DNA of 64,000 bases from JABFRJ01 sp963847145 (GTDB lineage: Bacteria; Pseudomonadota; Alphaproteobacteria; Rhizobiales; Hyphomicrobiaceae), in assembly GCA_963847145.1 (NCBI GenBank), contig CAWJYN010000011.1, positions 310,001-374,000 on the forward strand. The letters are read 5' to 3'. Below the pieces are notes generated by a model that saw only the letters and a program-made list of their open reading frames with translations, searched no databases and had not been told where the DNA came from. The translations under genes and the position numbers were made by a program. This document shows positions 7,752 to 17,506 of this stretch, one piece after another; position 1 is the stretch's first letter; each line of letters begins with the position of its first letter.

Positions 7752-10127
7752 TCAGGGGCGCCGCGCCTCCGGCGGCAAATTGCTGGACGAGGCGGGGACA
7801 ACTGAGAGCGAAGCGCGCGGACCCGGTGTGTTTGCCGGTTGCCCTGGTGGCGGTGCCGCTGGTGCGGTGGTTGCCGGTGGTGCCAATCCGGCCACTTTGC
7901 GCAATGTGTCCGCCAGCCGCTTCAAGCTTTCGCGTGTCGCATCGGGCATAATGCTGCCCTTGCGGGTGCCTTGGGCCTGTGCCGCAGCCATCGCTGGTTC
8001 CGTGCGTTTAAGTTCGGCAAGACGCTGCTGCTCCTGTATGAGCTTCGGATGCGGACTGAGGCCCGGCAAGGTCGGCACGTTCGCGCTGGTGTGGGCGACG
8101 GTCATAAACGCCTGCCAGGTTTGCGCAGGGAGGCCACCACCGGTGACGCCGTGCGCCGTCTCGCCAGCTGACGCAGAAATTGTCATGGGACGGAAGTCGT
8201 CATTGCCCAACCAGACACCGGTCACGTACTGGCCTGTGAGGCCCATGAACCACGCGTCGCGATAGCTTGAGCTGGTGCCGGTTTTGCCGACGGCCTGCGT
8301 CAGTTCCAGAGCGGCTTTCTTGCCGGTACCTTCGGTGACGACGGCGGCCATCATCTGGTTCATTTCGGCGACGACTTTGGGCTTGAGCACAAGCGGTGCA
8401 ACCCCATCGTCACGCTCACGCGAATAGACGACGTCGCCCTTGCTCGAAACAAGTTCGATAATGCCATAAGGCTTGGCCAGCTTGCCATTGTTGGCGAACA
8501 CCGCGTAGGCTCCGGTATGTTCGAGCGGCGATACACCCGCATCGCCTAGTGCCATCGAGCAGGTTTTTTTCACGCCCTGCACGCCGAGGCGTTGCGTCAT
8601 CTCAACCACCTTGTCGCGGCTGTTGGCACCCAGCTTGTAGAGCGACAAATCCGTCGCCACCGTATTCAGCGACGTTTTGAACGCGTCGATCATCAGAACG
8701 GAACGCCCGTTACCACTGCCGCCGGAGTAGTTCTTTGGCTGCCAGCCTTTGGGACCGCACGGCGCCGGCGCGCTGTCGGAAAACGAGGATCGTGGATTGA
8801 AACCGTGCTCGAGGCCTGCCGCATACACATAGAGCTTGAACGATGATCCGGCCTGCCGCCGCGCGTTGGTCGCGCGGTTGAACTGGCTTTCACCGTAATC
8901 GACGCCACCGATCAACGCGCGAACGGCGCCATCTGGTTCCATCGCGACGATGGCACCCGAGCGCACGCGGTGCGACTTCGAGTATTGCCGGATGGTCGAT
9001 TGCAGGCTCTCGTCGGCCGAACGATTGAGGCCCACGTCGATGGTCGTGCGCGCGGTCAGGTTGAACGCGTTCTTGCCGTCGGCCAAACGCTGGGCTTCCT
9101 CGAAGGCCCAATCGAGAAACCAGTCGGGGCTCAAGGTCGAGCGCGTTTCAATAGCACGGGCGGGGTTGTTACGGGCGGCTTCGACTTGTCCGGCCGTCAT
9201 GTAGCCGGCCTCGACGAGGTTTGAGAGCACCACGTTGGCTCGCCCACGGGCATTGGTCGGGTTCGAATGGGGTGCGTACTTGGTCGGCGCTTTGAAGAGG
9301 CCGGCCATCATGGCGGCTTCGGCGAGTGTCACATCGCGCACCGATTTGCCGAAATAGAATTGCGCTGCGGCCGTCACGCCAAATGTGCCGCCGCCCATGT
9401 AGGCGCGGTCGAGATACAGCTTGAGGATGTCGCGTTTGGTAAACCGTGATTCGAGCAAGAAGGCGATGTAGACTTCCTTAAGCTTGCGGGTGAACGAGCG
9501 TTCGGGTGACAGGAACAGGTTCTTGGCAAGCTGCTGCGTCAGCGTCGAGCCGCCTTGCACGTTTTCACCCGCATTCACGTTCGTGACAAAGGCGCGGAAA
9601 GTGCCGACGAAGTCGACGCCGATGTGGTCAAAAAACCGGCGGTCCTCGGTGGCCAAAGTCGCTTTGATCAGATGATCGGGAATATCTTCGAGTGGCACTG
9701 CGTCGTTCTGGAGAATGCCGCGCGTGCCGATCTCATTGCCGTAGCGGTCCAGGAACTTCACGCTGTATTTTGTGGCGCTGATCTTAGCTTCGTCGAACTC
9801 GATGAGCGCTGGGATAGCGGCAAGATACAGCACGACGAGGCCGCCTGCGAGCAACGTGAGCCCCTCGGAGGCGACTTCGGTCACGCCGCGCGATACGCCA
9901 CGCAGCCTGAAACGGGCAAAATAACTGGACGCGGCGTTGTAGCGGTCCTTGAAGGTTTCCCAGGCTCCGGACACCGTCGAATTCGAGCCAAGCGTCGATC
10001 CCGAGGCGGATGGCCCGCCAACGGTCGGCAGAGCCCGCCGTTCGCGAACGGGTCTTCGGCTCCACTGGTTTTGGATCGATATCCAGCAACGGCTACCTTC
10101 TGCCCGTTCGGGCCGTCGTCTCGTCAT
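7752..10127 (-). CDS. Class A penicillin-binding protein (PBP1A family)
   Basis: Bifunctional peptidoglycan synthase. After a basic cytoplasmic head and one membrane helix (about residues 88-110) comes the GT51 glycosyltransferase with catalytic Glu161 in ATEDRRFFDHIGVD and GGSTLTQQLAKNLFL. The transpeptidase domain carries SSFK (428-431, nucleophile Ser428), SLN (486-488) and KTG (615-617). The C-terminal 80 residues are Ala/Pro rich and probably disordered. Length (791) is normal. It is divergent from the YcgN gene. Lytic transglycosylase, dapA and a peptidoglycan-binding protein lie in the next 10 kb, giving a cell-wall neighbourhood. Confidence 0.93.
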   Translation of the reverse strand: MTRRRPERAEGSRCWISIQNQWSRRPVRERRALPTVGGPSASGSTLGSNSTVSGAWETFKDRYNAASSYFARFRLRGVSRGVTEVASEGLTLLAGGLVVLYLAAIPALIEFDEAKISATKYSVKFLDRYGNEIGTRGILQNDAVPLEDIPDHLIKATLATEDRRFFDHIGVDFVGTFRAFVTNVNAGENVQGGSTLTQQLAKNLFLSPERSFTRKLKEVYIAFLLESRFTKRDILKLYLDRAYMGGGTFGVTAAAQFYFGKSVRDVTLAEAAMMAGLFKAPTKYAPHSNPTNARGRANVVLSNLVEAGYMTAGQVEAARNNPARAIETRSTLSPDWFLDWAFEEAQRLADGKNAFNLTARTTIDVGLNRSADESLQSTIRQYSKSHRVRSGAIVAMEPDGAVRALIGGVDYGESQFNRATNARRQAGSSFKLYVYAAGLEHGFNPRSSFSDSAPAPCGPKGWQPKNYSGGSGNGRSVLMIDAFKTSLNTVATDLSLYKLGANSRDKVVEMTQRLGVQGVKKTCSMALGDAGVSPLEHTGAYAVFANNGKLAKPYGIIELVSSKGDVVYSRERDDGVAPLVLKPKVVAEMNQMMAAVVTEGTGKKAALELTQAVGKTGTSSSYRDAWFMGLTGQYVTGVWLGNDDFRPMTISASAGETAHGVTGGGLPAQTWQAFMTVAHTSANVPTLPGLSPHPKLIQEQQRLAELKRTEPAMAAAQAQGTRKGSIMPDATRESLKRLADTLRKVAGLAPPATTAPAAPPPGQPANTPGPRASLSVVPASSSNLPPEARRP

Positions 10128-10362
10128 GAATGGCGTCTTGGCTAGTGGACCCTATCATCGTTGTGCCGCCCTGTCCTACGCCGCTCTAGTGACGGTGTTC
10201 CCAGATTCCTGGCCGCAAGTCGATGGCGCCTGTTGATGGTTTGTCCATGGGTGTGGACACCATTTGACAAGATCACTGGAGCGCGCGACCTGATGCGGCA
10301 GTAGCTTTCAGACCAGTACGGCCGGGTTATCATACCGGACTGTGGCAAAACGAGAGGCCCCA

Positions 10363-10863
10363 GTGACACAGAAAGTGACACAGAATAGGACGCCCACCTT
10401 GTCCGCCGGTGCAGGCCGGCCCTTCTGGGAGACCAAAACGCTCGACGAAATGACCGGGGCCGAGTGGGAGAGCTTGTGCGACGGTTGTGGCCGCTGCTGC
10501 CTCAACAAAATCGAGGACGAGGACACGGGGCAGATTTTCCTGACCAAAGTAGCCTGTAAGCTGCTGGACGTGCGGACTTGCCAGTGCCGCGACTATCCAA
10601 ACCGGCAGAAATTCGTGCCTGATTGCATTCGCATTGACCCGCAACAGGTGCGGACCCTGTCCTGGCTGCCCGAAAGTTGTGCGTATCGCCGGATCGAGGA
10701 GGGGCGCGGGCTGGCCGATTGGCATCCGCTGGTTTCAGGTTCGCCGAACAGCGTTCATGACGCTGGAATTTCGCTGCGAGATTGGGCTAAGAGTGAACGC
10801 CGCATCAAGGCGGAGAATTTCTCCAAGTACCTGATCGACGAATTTCCGACGAAGGTGGAATAG
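10363..10863 (+). CDS. YcgN family cysteine-cluster protein (UPF0260)
   Basis: The product has FWETKTLDEM, EWESLCDGCGRCCLNKIEDEDTG and CQCRDYPNR..PDCIRI, the conserved Cys pattern of the YcgN/UPF0260 family, thought to bind a metal or Fe-S cluster. The function is unknown. GTG at 10363 is preceded by AGAGG at a 5-base spacing and is preferred. GTG at 10342 (seven residues longer) and GTG at 10375 are alternatives. The first two of these last starts lie in a 12-base tandem repeat (GTGACACAGAA twice, 10363-10385). It is divergent from the PBP gene; the 235 bases between them include GTCCA-N6-TGGAC at 10243-10258. Confidence 0.9.
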   Translation: MTQKVTQNRTPTLSAGAGRPFWETKTLDEMTGAEWESLCDGCGRCCLNKIEDEDTGQIFLTKVACKLLDVRTCQCRDYPNRQKFVPDCIRIDPQQVRTLSWLPESCAYRRIEEGRGLADWHPLVSGSPNSVHDAGISLRDWAKSERRIKAENFSKYLIDEFPTKVE

Positions 10864-10974
10864 GCGTTGAGCAATAGACAATAGGCAACAAGATCGCCAA
10901 TTTTCGGCAAGCATCGAGCGAGTATTTTTTTGCAGACAAGGCGAGAACTACGTCACTCAATTTTGCCTGCTGCC

Positions 10975-13782
10975 TCAATTGTTCTGTCCGCTCGCTGGGG
11001 CAGTGGCGCCGAGCGCCGCGTTGGCGGACGCCCGCTTTGGTGCTGCCGGCGCATAGCGCTTAAGATCGGCATTGAGCCGCAGGGCATCTTTTTCCTGGCC
11101 CAGACGTGCCCGGTAGATCTGCACATTCGAGAGCACTTTTTGCACGTATTCGCGGGTCTCCTCGAAGGGGATTCGATGGATCCAGTCGACGGGGCTCACA
11201 GTGGCTGAGCGTGGATCGCCGAACTCCTTGATCCATTGCCGGGTACGGCCGGGACCGGCGTTGTAGCCAGCGATCGTCAGCACGTAGGAGCCGGTGAACT
11301 CATCCATCCGGTCGCCGATGTAGGCGGACGCCATCATGGCGTTGTAGGCCGGATCGCGGCCGACACGGTCGAGATCGCACTTGATCCGGTAGTCGCGGCA
11401 GACATGCTGGGCCGTGATCGGCATGACCTGCATGAGGCCGCGGGCACCGGCGCCCGATGTAATCGTCATGCTGAATTCTGATTCCTGGCGCGCAATACCA
11501 AGCATGAGAGCCGGCTCCGGCGACTGGCGGAGCGAGTTATAGGTCGGCATGGCGTGGATAGGATAGGAATACATCAGCAGATTATGCCCGCGGGCGACGG
11601 CCGATTTGCCGATTCGGACGGCCATCTGCGTATCGCCCAGGGCTTCTGCAAGGTGCGCCAAGAGGCCTTGCTCGGCCTCGGTTTCCAGCGTTTGGCTCAA
11701 GCGAATGAGCAGCGCGCGGGTGACGGCTGGTTCCAGGTTCGATTTGCGGCTGAGGACGGCTGCACGGACGAGTTCGTTCGTATTGAAGCGCTGCGCTTCG
11801 TCGGGCGTTGGCGTGCGCGGCGGCGTAATTTTGATCTCGATTTGATTGGGGTCTAGTTCCAGGCGGGCAAGCTGCCCGTAGAAAGTATCGATGTTGCGGG
11901 CGGCCCGCTCGAGCGGCGCTTTTATTTTGCCGGGCGCGTTCGCGGCTTCGTAGGTTCGTGCCAGCCAATATCCGGCTCGTGCGCGCGACAGCGGGCCGTC
12001 GGCTGCGGCTTCAAGGGCCGCGAAGTGCGTTTCGGCTGTGGCCGGGCTGTTGAGCTGGCGGAGCGCGATCCAGCCGGCGAGAAAGGCCTGATCCTTCAGC
12101 GCCACGGGGCCAAGCGTTCCCGGCGCCTTGACGATGTCATAGGCGACTTGGGCTTTGCCGGCTTTCAGCGCTTCATAAGCTGAGAGGCGCCGCTCTTCCC
12201 ACCATTCGTCCAACGTGCCTGGCGCACTGGCGTCGGTCGGCGCATCAGCTAAAACTTTCCATGCCGCATCAAGGCGGCCCGCTCGGCGGTTCCATTGCGT
12301 CAGTTGGAACGCAAAACCCCAGTCGGCTACTGGCGCTGTTGCTGCGTCCGCTGGCAAGGCCGCAAACAGCGCGTCGGCCGCCGGTAGCCGCAGGTAGGCC
12401 GCAAGACGGGCGTCAGCTTTTTTGCGCTCGGTCTCGCTGAGATAGGGGAGGATGCGGCGCGCGACAGCGGCGCGATCGACGCGGTCGTTGGTCCAGCGCG
12501 TGTTATCGATTAGGTAGCGGTCCAGCCGTGCTTTGTGATCGGCTTCTTTCAACAAGCGCCCAAAGCGCTCAAGAAAACCGGTCTCAAGGGTTGCCGGAAT
12601 ATCCTGGCGGCGCCACGCTTCGCTGGCCAAGCGGGTGGCTTCCGCTTCATCGCCTTCGGCGAGAAACGCCGATGCCAGTGCGGCGAACCCGATCCCGGTC
12701 TTGGGTGCGCCCTTATCGAAAAAAGCCTTGATGTCACGGGCGCTGCCGCCGCCAACGAACAATTGCTCTTCAGCGCGTTGGGTCAGGGCGTCCCGGTTCG
12801 GCCAGGCTGGGTTCTCGTTAAGAAAAACCTTAATCTCGCGGGCGGAGCCGTTGCCGCCGCGCATCAACTGCCAATCGATCAGTTTGCGAGCGGCTGGCTC
12901 TCGCAGCTGATCGCGCAGCGCACGTGTCTGGGCCACATTCTGAAGGCTAGCCATAGCATCGCGCAGGCGGGTCGCGTCCTCGACCGAGGGTAACGTATCG
13001 CGTACGGGGGCGATCAAGGCGTCGAAGCGTGCGACATGCTGCGTTTCGGTAGCCAGCATTGCTGGTGCGGCGACGGCCTCTGTCGCCGGGGGCGGACTGC
13101 CGGCAATCGGTTCCGGCGGCGTGGGCGCGCCGGTTGTTGGCTGCGCGAGCCCTGATGGTTCGCGTGTGACCGCGGCGGGCGGCGCTGTTGCCGGCGTGGA
13201 TGGCATTTGAGCCGGGACCGTCGGCTGCGATGCCGGTACCGCTGCCATAGACGGCGAGGGCTGCGCGGCTGCGGCGGGGGTCGGAGGGCTGGTGGCAGGC
13301 GTGTCGGGACCCCAAACCTGCCGCCATAGTCCGGCGCTGAACGGCTGGTTCGCAAGGCCGAGCGCTAAGGCTGCAAGGCCACTGAACACGATAGCATTCA
13401 TCAGGCCTGACGCACCGTGGACGGTGCGCGCGCGGTTTGAGTGCGCAGACTTGGCGCGGCCCGATTTTGCGACCGGCTTGGCCGCACCTTTGGCAGCGGG
13501 AGCGGCTTCCAGGGCGGCGGCAGGCGCAGCCTTGGAAGCGATGGGCGTCCCAAGAAAAGCGGGTGCCGTGCCGGGATTTTCTGTCACTGGCGCTGCGGCT
13601 TTGGCGGGACTTTGTTCGAGTTGGGCCCGGTCTGGGGCCGCTGGCAACCACTTCTTGTCAGGGAGTTTGCCCGCAGCCGCAGGCGGCACGTCCGCGGTTC
13701 CGGACGCTGTGGCGCCCGGGGCAGGCTTGCTCGGCTCTGGTGCCGTCTCTGGCGATGTTGGCTTCACGTCGCGCTCCGCCAC
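10975..13782 (-). CDS. Soluble lytic murein transglycosylase (Slt70-like)
   Basis: The C-terminal SLT domain carries the catalytic Glu in ARQESEFSMTITSGAGARGLMQVMP-type sequence (here written in parts: ARQESEF, then GARGLMQVMPITA), and AGYNAGPGRTRQW, which together define GH23 lytic transglycosylases. It is preceded by a long alpha-helical superhelix as in Slt70. It cleaves glycan strands to anhydro-muropeptides in the periplasm. The start is uncertain: GTG at 13782 (after AGAGG) gives an Ala/Pro/Lys-rich head of about 130 residues before a hydrophobic segment (MNAIVFSGLAALALGLANQ), whereas the first ATG is at 13401, directly at that segment, which would act as a signal anchor. The frame remains open to 14052, but that part overlaps dapA and is not credible. 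Confidence 0.88.
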   Translation of the reverse strand: MAERDVKPTSPETAPEPSKPAPGATASGTADVPPAAAGKLPDKKWLPAAPDRAQLEQSPAKAAAPVTENPGTAPAFLGTPIASKAAPAAALEAAPAAKGAAKPVAKSGRAKSAHSNRARTVHGASGLMNAIVFSGLAALALGLANQPFSAGLWRQVWGPDTPATSPPTPAAAAQPSPSMAAVPASQPTVPAQMPSTPATAPPAAVTREPSGLAQPTTGAPTPPEPIAGSPPPATEAVAAPAMLATETQHVARFDALIAPVRDTLPSVEDATRLRDAMASLQNVAQTRALRDQLREPAARKLIDWQLMRGGNGSAREIKVFLNENPAWPNRDALTQRAEEQLFVGGGSARDIKAFFDKGAPKTGIGFAALASAFLAEGDEAEATRLASEAWRRQDIPATLETGFLERFGRLLKEADHKARLDRYLIDNTRWTNDRVDRAAVARRILPYLSETERKKADARLAAYLRLPAADALFAALPADAATAPVADWGFAFQLTQWNRRAGRLDAAWKVLADAPTDASAPGTLDEWWEERRLSAYEALKAGKAQVAYDIVKAPGTLGPVALKDQAFLAGWIALRQLNSPATAETHFAALEAAADGPLSRARAGYWLARTYEAANAPGKIKAPLERAARNIDTFYGQLARLELDPNQIEIKITPPRTPTPDEAQRFNTNELVRAAVLSRKSNLEPAVTRALLIRLSQTLETEAEQGLLAHLAEALGDTQMAVRIGKSAVARGHNLLMYSYPIHAMPTYNSLRQSPEPALMLGIARQESEFSMTITSGAGARGLMQVMPITAQHVCRDYRIKCDLDRVGRDPAYNAMMASAYIGDRMDEFTGSYVLTIAGYNAGPGRTRQWIKEFGDPRSATVSPVDWIHRIPFEETREYVQKVLSNVQIYRARLGQEKDALRLNADLKRYAPAAPKRASANAALGATAPASGQNN

Positions 13783-14036
13783 CTTGATTGCGGCCTCTGA
13801 TGGCGGCCTTTGCAGAATGCCACAGGTGATAGGATTGCACGTCCAAAATATGGCTATATGGTTTTGAGGGCTTGCAATCCGCTCCCGAACACGGTGGATG
13901 ATAGCAGCTTGAGGTCGGCGGTCCAGTCGGCCACGCGGGCCGGGCACAGCGCCGCCGGTCCTCTGGGGCAGCGCCGGCAGGTCTTGCGGCGGCAGTGAGC
14001 CCCAGACACAGTTCGTGCGCCCTTTTGGAGCCGACA

Positions 14037-14954
14037 ATGCCGACGCCAACACCCGCCGCCCGTTTTAGGGGATCGCTTCCGGCCCTCATAACCCCCTTCA
14101 AAGGCGGGAAAGTGGATACGGCTGGTTTCAAGCGGTTCGTCGAGTGGCAGATCGCACAAGGCTCCAACGGTCTGGTGCCGGTGGGAACGACGGGCGAAGC
14201 GCCGACACTCAGCCACGATGAGCACCGGCAAGTCATTGAGCTGTGCGTGACGACTGCAAAGGGTCGCGTGCCGGTGATCGCAGGCGCTGGTTCGAACTCG
14301 ACCGAAGAGGCTATCGAGTTGACTGAGTTTGCCAAGTCGGTCGGCGCCGACGCCGTCCTTCATTCGACCGGCTACTACAACAAGCCGACCCAGGAGGGGC
14401 TCTATCTGCACTTCAAGGCGATCAGCGATGCGGTTGATCTGCCAATTATCGTCTACAACGTGCCGATCCGCACGATTGTCGATATCTCGACTACGACGAT
14501 GGCGCGTATCTCAGAACTCAAAAATTTTGCAGGCATCAAAGATGCGACGGCGAACCCAGCTCGGGAAAGTCAGCACCGTGCGCTCATTGGCAAGCCGTAT
14601 GCGGCGCTCTCCGGCGAAGACAGTACGGGGTTGGGATACAACGCGCACGGGGGCACGGGTTGCATCTCGGTGACAGCCAATGTGGCGCCAAAGCTCTGTG
14701 CAGCATTCCAGGCCGCATGTGCGGCCGGGGATTACAAAAAGGCACTTGTTCTGCATGATCAACTCATGCCGCTGCATGATGCACTTTTCATCGAGACCAA
14801 CCCGGCACCGGTAAAGTATGCGGCTTGGCGGCTCGGCCTGATCGAAAGCCCGGAGTGCCGATTGCCGATGGCACCGCTGATGGAGCCGACCAAAAAGCTG
14901 GTCGATGCCGCACTCGCCAAGTCAGGCGTGCTGACGGCCAAAGCGGCGGAATAG
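14037..14954 (+). CDS. dapA: 4-hydroxy-tetrahydrodipicolinate synthase
   Basis: Condenses pyruvate with aspartate semialdehyde in the diaminopimelate/lysine pathway, supplying peptidoglycan and protein. The 305-residue TIM barrel shows GTTGEAPTLSHDEH (residues 45-60), YYNKPTQEGLYLHF with the active-site Tyr, and IKDATAN carrying the Schiff-base Lys. GEDSTGLGYNAHGGTGCISV follows. ATG at 14037 was chosen over 13995 because the conserved RFRGSLPALITPF stretch starts about ten residues in. It is divergent from the transglycosylase gene. Confidence 0.96.
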   Translation: MPTPTPAARFRGSLPALITPFKGGKVDTAGFKRFVEWQIAQGSNGLVPVGTTGEAPTLSHDEHRQVIELCVTTAKGRVPVIAGAGSNSTEEAIELTEFAKSVGADAVLHSTGYYNKPTQEGLYLHFKAISDAVDLPIIVYNVPIRTIVDISTTTMARISELKNFAGIKDATANPARESQHRALIGKPYAALSGEDSTGLGYNAHGGTGCISVTANVAPKLCAAFQAACAAGDYKKALVLHDQLMPLHDALFIETNPAPVKYAAWRLGLIESPECRLPMAPLMEPTKKLVDAALAKSGVLTAKAAE

Positions 14955-15044
14955 TTGGCGCTACTGATCGGCTTGCGGCGTGGCGTGCAGGTTCGCTTCC
15001 CGCCGCGAGTATTTGACATCCATTCAAAGCAGGATCTGTCCAGC

Positions 15045-15305
15045 ATGGCCTCGAAAGCACAAATCACCTCGGCCCTCAAACACGCGGTTAACAACGAGGA
15101 GGAAGTCAAAGCGTCGGAACAGGCGGGCTGCTTCCACTGCCTGGAAATCTTTGACGCGTCGGATATCGAGGACTGGGTTGAGGAAGAGAAGGGCATCACC
15201 GCTGTCTGCCCGCACTGCGATGTCGAAAGCGTCATCGGCGACGCAGCTGGCGTGCCGCTCACCGAAGAGTTTCTTGATGAACTCAGGCAGCACCATTTCA
15301 GTTAA
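15045..15305 (+). CDS. Small conserved protein with two CxxC pairs
   Basis: An 86-residue, acidic protein. CFHC (residues 27-30) and CPHC (residues 51-54) form a likely zinc-ribbon-type metal site, separated by a region rich in Glu and Asp (DASDIEDWVEEEKGITAV). There is no signal peptide, so it is probably cytoplasmic. ATG at 15045 begins MASKAQITSALKHAV. It lies 90 bases after dapA on the same strand and may be co-transcribed. No function is known to me. Confidence 0.75.
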   Translation: MASKAQITSALKHAVNNEEEVKASEQAGCFHCLEIFDASDIEDWVEEEKGITAVCPHCDVESVIGDAAGVPLTEEFLDELRQHHFS

Positions 15306-15310
15306 CGGCT

Positions 15311-15526
15311 TCAGTAGCGGCGGTAGTGCGAGCGTGTATAGCCGTGGTGACGCTTGGCGTTACGCCGGTAAATTTCATGCGCAATGATGCCACCCACGAG
15401 GGCGCCGATTGCGATGCCGACGACAACACCACTGCTCCTATTGGCGTTGGCTGGACGGGTCGAGGCGACGACGGAACCGACGGCCAGCGCAAGTGCAAAA
15501 GCAACGGTAGACATGAGCTTTGTCAT
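15311..15526 (-). CDS. Small secreted glycine-zipper protein
   Basis: A 71-residue product with a clear Sec signal (MTKLMSTVAFALALAVGSVVA, cleaved around residue 25), then a Gly-rich hydrophobic segment (VVVGIAIGALVGGIIAHEIY) of the glycine-zipper kind, and a basic His/Tyr/Arg tail. Probably periplasmic or envelope-associated. It converges with the CxxC gene, with five bases between stops. No specific function can be named. Confidence 0.7.
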   Translation of the reverse strand: MTKLMSTVAFALALAVGSVVASTRPANANRSSGVVVGIAIGALVGGIIAHEIYRRNAKRHHGYTRSHYRRY

Positions 15527-15665
15527 GGGTGCACGCTCCTAAGCGGTTAGCTGTGGTGCGAGGTGTGCCATCAGTTTGTCAAACTTATGTCTGTTGCGTG
15601 GCCGAGCCGGTTGTTTGATTGTCATGATGCGCTGAAAACTTATCTTGCAATCTAGAGGCTTCTCC

Positions 15666-16526
15666 ATGCCGATCGAAAGCGTCGTCGGATTGGACCACGT
15701 CGTGTTGGTGGTCCGGGATCTGGATGCGGCCGCAGCCGCGTGGCAACGCATTGGTTTCACGGTCAGTCCGCGCGGCACGCACAGCGCGCACATGGGCACC
15801 GCCAACTACACCTTGATGCTGGGCGAGGACTACCTGGAACTGCTGGGTGTTGTGGCGCCGACAGAGCGCAATGCGCCAACGCGTGCACTCCTTGAAAAGC
15901 GCGAAGGTATTGAGCGGGCGGCTTTTACGACCACGGATGCTGCAGCTGGAGTCGCAGCGCTTCGTGCGCGCGGACTTGCGCAATCAATTGGGCCGACAGA
16001 CTTCAGCCGGCCCGTCGATCTAGCCGATGGCACCAAGACAGAAGCCAAATTTTCAACCTTCCAGTGGCCGATCGATGAGCGGCCAGGCGGTCTGCGCATT
16101 TTCGCCTGCCAGCATTTCACGCGTGCTGCTGTCTGGCTGCCGGAGTTGACCACGCATGCCAACGGCGCACACCGCATCGATCATGTGGAAATGCTGAGCG
16201 CAGACCCAGCTGCGGCCGCAGCTCACATGAGCCACCTGATCGATATGCCTGTTGAGACAGAAGACGATGGCGCCAAGCGTGTTGAAACGGGCGCAGGCCG
16301 TGGCGCGTTCGTGTTCGTTGATCGGGCGATACTGGAAGCGCGGCATCCTGGCGTGCCGATGGCGGGATTGCCGGATGAAGGCGCGGTGGTGCTTGCCCTG
16401 CGCGTCGAGGATGCGGACAAGACCGGCGCCGCGCTCGGTGGCAACGGTTTGGCCGTTGCGCCCGGTGTCGTCAAAGTGGCGCCGGTGAACGCTAATGGCG
16501 TGCTCGTGGTCTTTGCTGAGGGGTGA
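15666..16526 (+). CDS. VOC family (glyoxalase-like) protein
   Basis: Starts MPIESVVGLDHVVLVVRDLDAA, the first beta-alpha-beta unit of a vicinal oxygen chelate fold, and repeats the theme at about residue 165 (GAHRIDHVEMLSADPAAAA). MGTANYTLMLGEDYLELLGV is the metal/substrate region of the glyoxalase-like domain. At 286 residues it is an ordinary two-module member. ATG at 15666 is preceded by AGAGG. The reaction is unknown. It is four bases upstream of the TMEM175 gene and probably co-transcribed. Confidence 0.85.
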   Translation: MPIESVVGLDHVVLVVRDLDAAAAAWQRIGFTVSPRGTHSAHMGTANYTLMLGEDYLELLGVVAPTERNAPTRALLEKREGIERAAFTTTDAAAGVAALRARGLAQSIGPTDFSRPVDLADGTKTEAKFSTFQWPIDERPGGLRIFACQHFTRAAVWLPELTTHANGAHRIDHVEMLSADPAAAAAHMSHLIDMPVETEDDGAKRVETGAGRGAFVFVDRAILEARHPGVPMAGLPDEGAVVLALRVEDADKTGAALGGNGLAVAPGVVKVAPVNANGVLVVFAEG

Positions 16527-16530
16527 CGTG

Positions 16531-17127
16531 ATGCGCAAAGAGCGGCTACTGGCCTTCAGCGACGGCGTATTCGCCATCATCATTACGATCATGGTGCTGG
16601 AGCTGAAAGTGCCGCACGAGGGCACGTGGGCGGCACTAGTGGTGCTCGCGCCGAAGGTGTTCAGCTATGTGCTCAGCTTCATTTATATTGCGATCTACTG
16701 GAACAACCACCATCACATGCTTGAGACCGTGCAGCGGATCAATGGCGCGACATTGTGGGCCAACATGGTGCTGCTATTCTGGCTATCGCTGGTGCCATTC
16801 GCAACCGGCTGGATGGGCGAGACCCATTTCGCGATGGTCCCCATGGCGTTCTATGGCGGCCTATTGCTGCTGTCGGCGATCAGTTACACAATTCTGCAAG
16901 GGACGCTGATCGGTGTGCATGACGATAATGCGCTGCTGAAAGATGCGGTGGGGGCGGATCGCAAGGGAAAGATTTCGCTGGCGTTCTACGGTGCCGGAAT
17001 TGCACTGGCGTTCGTCAATCCGCTTTTGTCACTGGCCGTCTACGCCATCGTGGCACTGATCTGGCTGGCGCCTGATCGCCGGATTGAGGCGGCCGTTGCG
17101 CGCCATCACGAAGCAGCGAGCAAATAA
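16531..17127 (+). CDS. TMEM175 family (DUF1211) potassium channel
   Basis: A 198-residue membrane protein with the family signature RxxxFSDGVFAIIITIMVLEL at residues 2-21 and about six hydrophobic segments. Bacterial TMEM175 proteins carry one six-helix repeat and assemble as tetrameric K+-selective leak channels. The conserved FSDGVFAI sequence forms the pore-lining first helix. It starts four bases after the VOC gene stop. Confidence 0.9.
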   Translation: MRKERLLAFSDGVFAIIITIMVLELKVPHEGTWAALVVLAPKVFSYVLSFIYIAIYWNNHHHMLETVQRINGATLWANMVLLFWLSLVPFATGWMGETHFAMVPMAFYGGLLLLSAISYTILQGTLIGVHDDNALLKDAVGADRKGKISLAFYGAGIALAFVNPLLSLAVYAIVALIWLAPDRRIEAAVARHHEAASK

Positions 17128-17131
17128 AGTC

Positions 17132-17506
17132 TCAGCCGCCGGCGCGCGCGACTTTGCCGCGCCAGGCAGGTTCGAGATCGCCGGGCTTGAGCGTGCCGCG
17201 TGCAGGCATGACCGCACCGGGCTGGCTGGTGATAGGCTTTTGCAACGTTAGTGACGTATCGACAGTTGGTGCGTTGCGATCGCTGATCAGATCAAACGCC
17301 ATCTTTGCGCCGAACTCGGCTTTCTTCTTGAAGATGACCCAGGCCTGCTGGCCTTGCGTGCATGTCGAGCCGTTGCGCTCACAGAACGTCATCGTCCAGC
17401 TCATCGCTGTCTTGGCGCTGCTGTAGACGCGTGCTTGACTGGCCTCATCCGTGGGGAGGACAAGAACGCCGAGACCGAGCAGAAGCGTGGCGCGAAAAAA
17501 GAACAT
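17132..17506 (-). CDS. DUF5330-like small secreted protein
   Basis: A 124-residue protein with an N-terminal signal sequence (FFFRATLLLGLGVLVLPTDEASQA) and a short conserved block, MTFCERNGSTCTQGQQAW followed by KKKAEFGAKMAFDLISDR, with two Cys that may form a disulfide. This resembles the DUF5330 pattern of rhizobial exported proteins (FCxRxPxxC then KAxxGA), but the match is from memory. The C-terminus is Pro/Gly rich. It converges on the TMEM175 gene with four bases between stops. Confidence 0.6.
   Translation of the reverse strand: MFFFRATLLLGLGVLVLPTDEASQARVYSSAKTAMSWTMTFCERNGSTCTQGQQAWVIFKKKAEFGAKMAFDLISDRNAPTVDTSLTLQKPITSQPGAVMPARGTLKPGDLEPAWRGKVARAGG

Noticed and set aside
10254..10300. 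TTGACA near 10264 as a promoter for the YcgN gene
   Set aside because: No acceptable -10 element at 16-18 bases; the match is likely by chance.
10363..10386. Tandem GTGACACAGAA repeat at the YcgN start as a regulatory repeat
   Set aside because: Only two copies, inside the reading frame and in phase; more simply a local duplication near the start codon.
13783..14052. Extension of the lytic transglycosylase to 14052
   Set aside because: It would overlap the dapA start and reads through a region unlike the family.
15385..15660. Rightward frames over 15326-15550 as genes
   Set aside because: They are antisense to the glycine-zipper gene with atypical composition and no ribosome binding site.
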